From positions 21,689 to 85,688 of the forward strand of contig JAEYOK010000003.1 in the NCBI GenBank assembly GCA_023411795.1: DNA of 64,000 nt. Reading direction: 5' to 3'. Under the pieces are notes generated by a model. It saw nothing but the letters and a program-made list of their open reading frames with translations. It did not search any database and had not been told where the DNA came from. Shown piece by piece: positions 63,242-64,000 of this stretch. The stretch is from Bacillota bacterium. Lineage in GTDB: Bacteria; Bacillota; Clostridia; DSM-8532. Every line of letters begins with the position of its first letter. The stretch's first letter is position 1. Position numbers and translations under genes: made by a program.

Positions 63242-63951
63242 TATTATTCCCGGCAATAGATATCAGGAAGGGCAAATGTGTCCGCCTGACACAGGGCCAA
63301 TATGATGAGATAACTATATTTTCTGATGATCCTGTTAGTATGGCGCTCCAGTTTCAGAAAGCAGGAGCAGAATTTCTGCATGTGGTGGATTTGGATGGAG
63401 CCAGAGGCGAGACCAACAATCGGAAAATAATAAGCGATATTGCCAAAGCCCTGGACATACCGGTCCAGACGGGCGGTGGTATCAGAACTATGGCAGACAT
63501 TGATGATGTTCTGAGCCTGGGTTTGGCCCGTGTGATACTGGGGACCTCGGCTGTAAAAAACCCTGATATGGTATCCGAGGCGGTGAAAAAATACGGCAAT
63601 AAGATAATAGTCGGAATAGACGCTAAAGACGGATATGTGGCCATCGAAGGGTGGGAGAAGACCAGTAGCTTTAAAGCTCTTGATTTTGCGGCTGAAATGG
63701 AGGCTCTTGGTGTCGCCACAATTATTTATACAGACATAGCTACCGATGGAATGTTGACCGGACCAAACCTTTATGCCATGGAAGAAATGGTTAAGAGAGT
63801 GAAGATGGATGTTATTGCATCGGGTGGAGTAGCATCGGTAAAGGATATTCGCAAATTAAAGGAAACAAATGTTGCCGGGGTAATTGTTGGAAAAGCATTG
63901 TATACAGGCGATGTGGATCTAAAACAGGCATTATTGGTAGCATCAGAATGA
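63238..63951 (+). CDS. hisA: ProFAR isomerase (1-(5-phosphoribosyl)-5-[(5-phosphoribosylamino)methylideneamino]imidazole-4-carboxamide isomerase)
   Basis: A 237-residue TIM barrel. LFPAIDIRKGKCVRLTQG has the N-terminal catalytic Asp (about 8), and YTDIATDGMLTGPN has the second Asp (about 130); GGGIR and ASGGVAS are phosphate-binding loops. Length and motifs fit HisA rather than HisF. It overlaps hisH by 4 bp. The operon probably goes on with hisF. Confidence 0.95.
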   Translation: MILFPAIDIRKGKCVRLTQGQYDEITIFSDDPVSMALQFQKAGAEFLHVVDLDGARGETNNRKIISDIAKALDIPVQTGGGIRTMADIDDVLSLGLARVILGTSAVKNPDMVSEAVKKYGNKIIVGIDAKDGYVAIEGWEKTSSFKALDFAAEMEALGVATIIYTDIATDGMLTGPNLYAMEEMVKRVKMDVIASGGVASVKDIRKLKETNVAGVIVGKALYTGDVDLKQALLVASE

Positions 63952-63953
63952 CA

Positions 63954-64000
63954 AAGTGTGACAGGGGGACGGGGTTAGTGTCACACTTGAAGTGTGACAC
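63954..64000. repeat. Palindromic GGGGGACGG repeat at the window end
   Basis: AAGTGTGACA, then GGGGGACGGGG, then inverted GTGTCACACTT (63978-63988) and a further AAGTGTGACAC (63990-64000), giving a 23-bp perfect palindrome with one central base. Related in style to the repeats at 25484-25591. It is cut off by the window end, directly after the hisA stop. Confidence 0.7.

Overview
The window looks like the chromosome of a low-GC, Gram-positive clostridium, most likely a saccharolytic relative of Ruminiclostridium or Acetivibrio. This rests on AT-rich intergenic DNA, strong AGGAGG-type ribosome binding sites, TTG/GTG starts, TTGACA/TATAAT promoters, GTP-type PEP carboxykinase, a cytoplasmic pullulanase, a secreted protein with a cohesin-like module, a HisZ plus short-HisG histidine pathway, and GGGGACG-containing palindromic repeats. 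The taxonomic placement is inference.

Layout. 1-2366: 3' part of a type III restriction (Res) gene whose end faces the 3' end of a tRNA-Ser(GGA) gene, as expected at an island border. 2480-19408: a two-armed catabolic locus. The minus arm encodes two sugar-type ABC permeases, a solute-binding lipoprotein, an ADP-ribosylglycohydrolase (ARH)-family protein and an AbrB-type membrane protein, with a LacI-type regulator beside it. The plus arm encodes ribokinase, two more ARH-family proteins (one carrying extra beta-sandwich domains) and a complete citrate lyase set: citD, citE, citF, citC and a fused citX-citG. The same 10-bp palindrome AAACCGGTTT lies just downstream of a good promoter on each arm, so both arms are probably one regulon. 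I read it as uptake and intracellular cleavage of a ribosyl-containing compound, giving ribose 5-phosphate, with citrate cleavage attached. The substrate is unknown.

19421-40271 is mostly ordinary: a rhodanese-like protein, HU, an ABC-2 exporter, a large secreted phosphodiester-glycosidase-like protein, a membrane/spermidine-synthase-like protein, pullulanase, PEP carboxykinase, a CPBP protease, a 42-residue ORF, and a regulator-NfeD-flotillin operon. Two intergenic regions (25484-25727 and 33784-33900) hold palindromic repeat elements.

40306-56278 is accessory and partly decayed. It has four GNAT acetyltransferases with a MerR regulator and a nucleotidyltransferase-like protein, an IS21 element whose istA carries an in-frame amber codon, a MobV-type relaxase, and a mosaic of small genes. 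In the mosaic, three genes each need one +1 frameshift, and three detached copies of gene 3' ends lie between other genes. At its right end a TIR/NDT-like protein, a small membrane protein and a PD-(D/E)XK-like protein form a possible defence cluster.

56637-63951 is a histidine operon (hisZ-G-D-C-B-purC-H-A) with an inserted purC. It starts from a strong promoter and runs toward a palindromic repeat at the window end.
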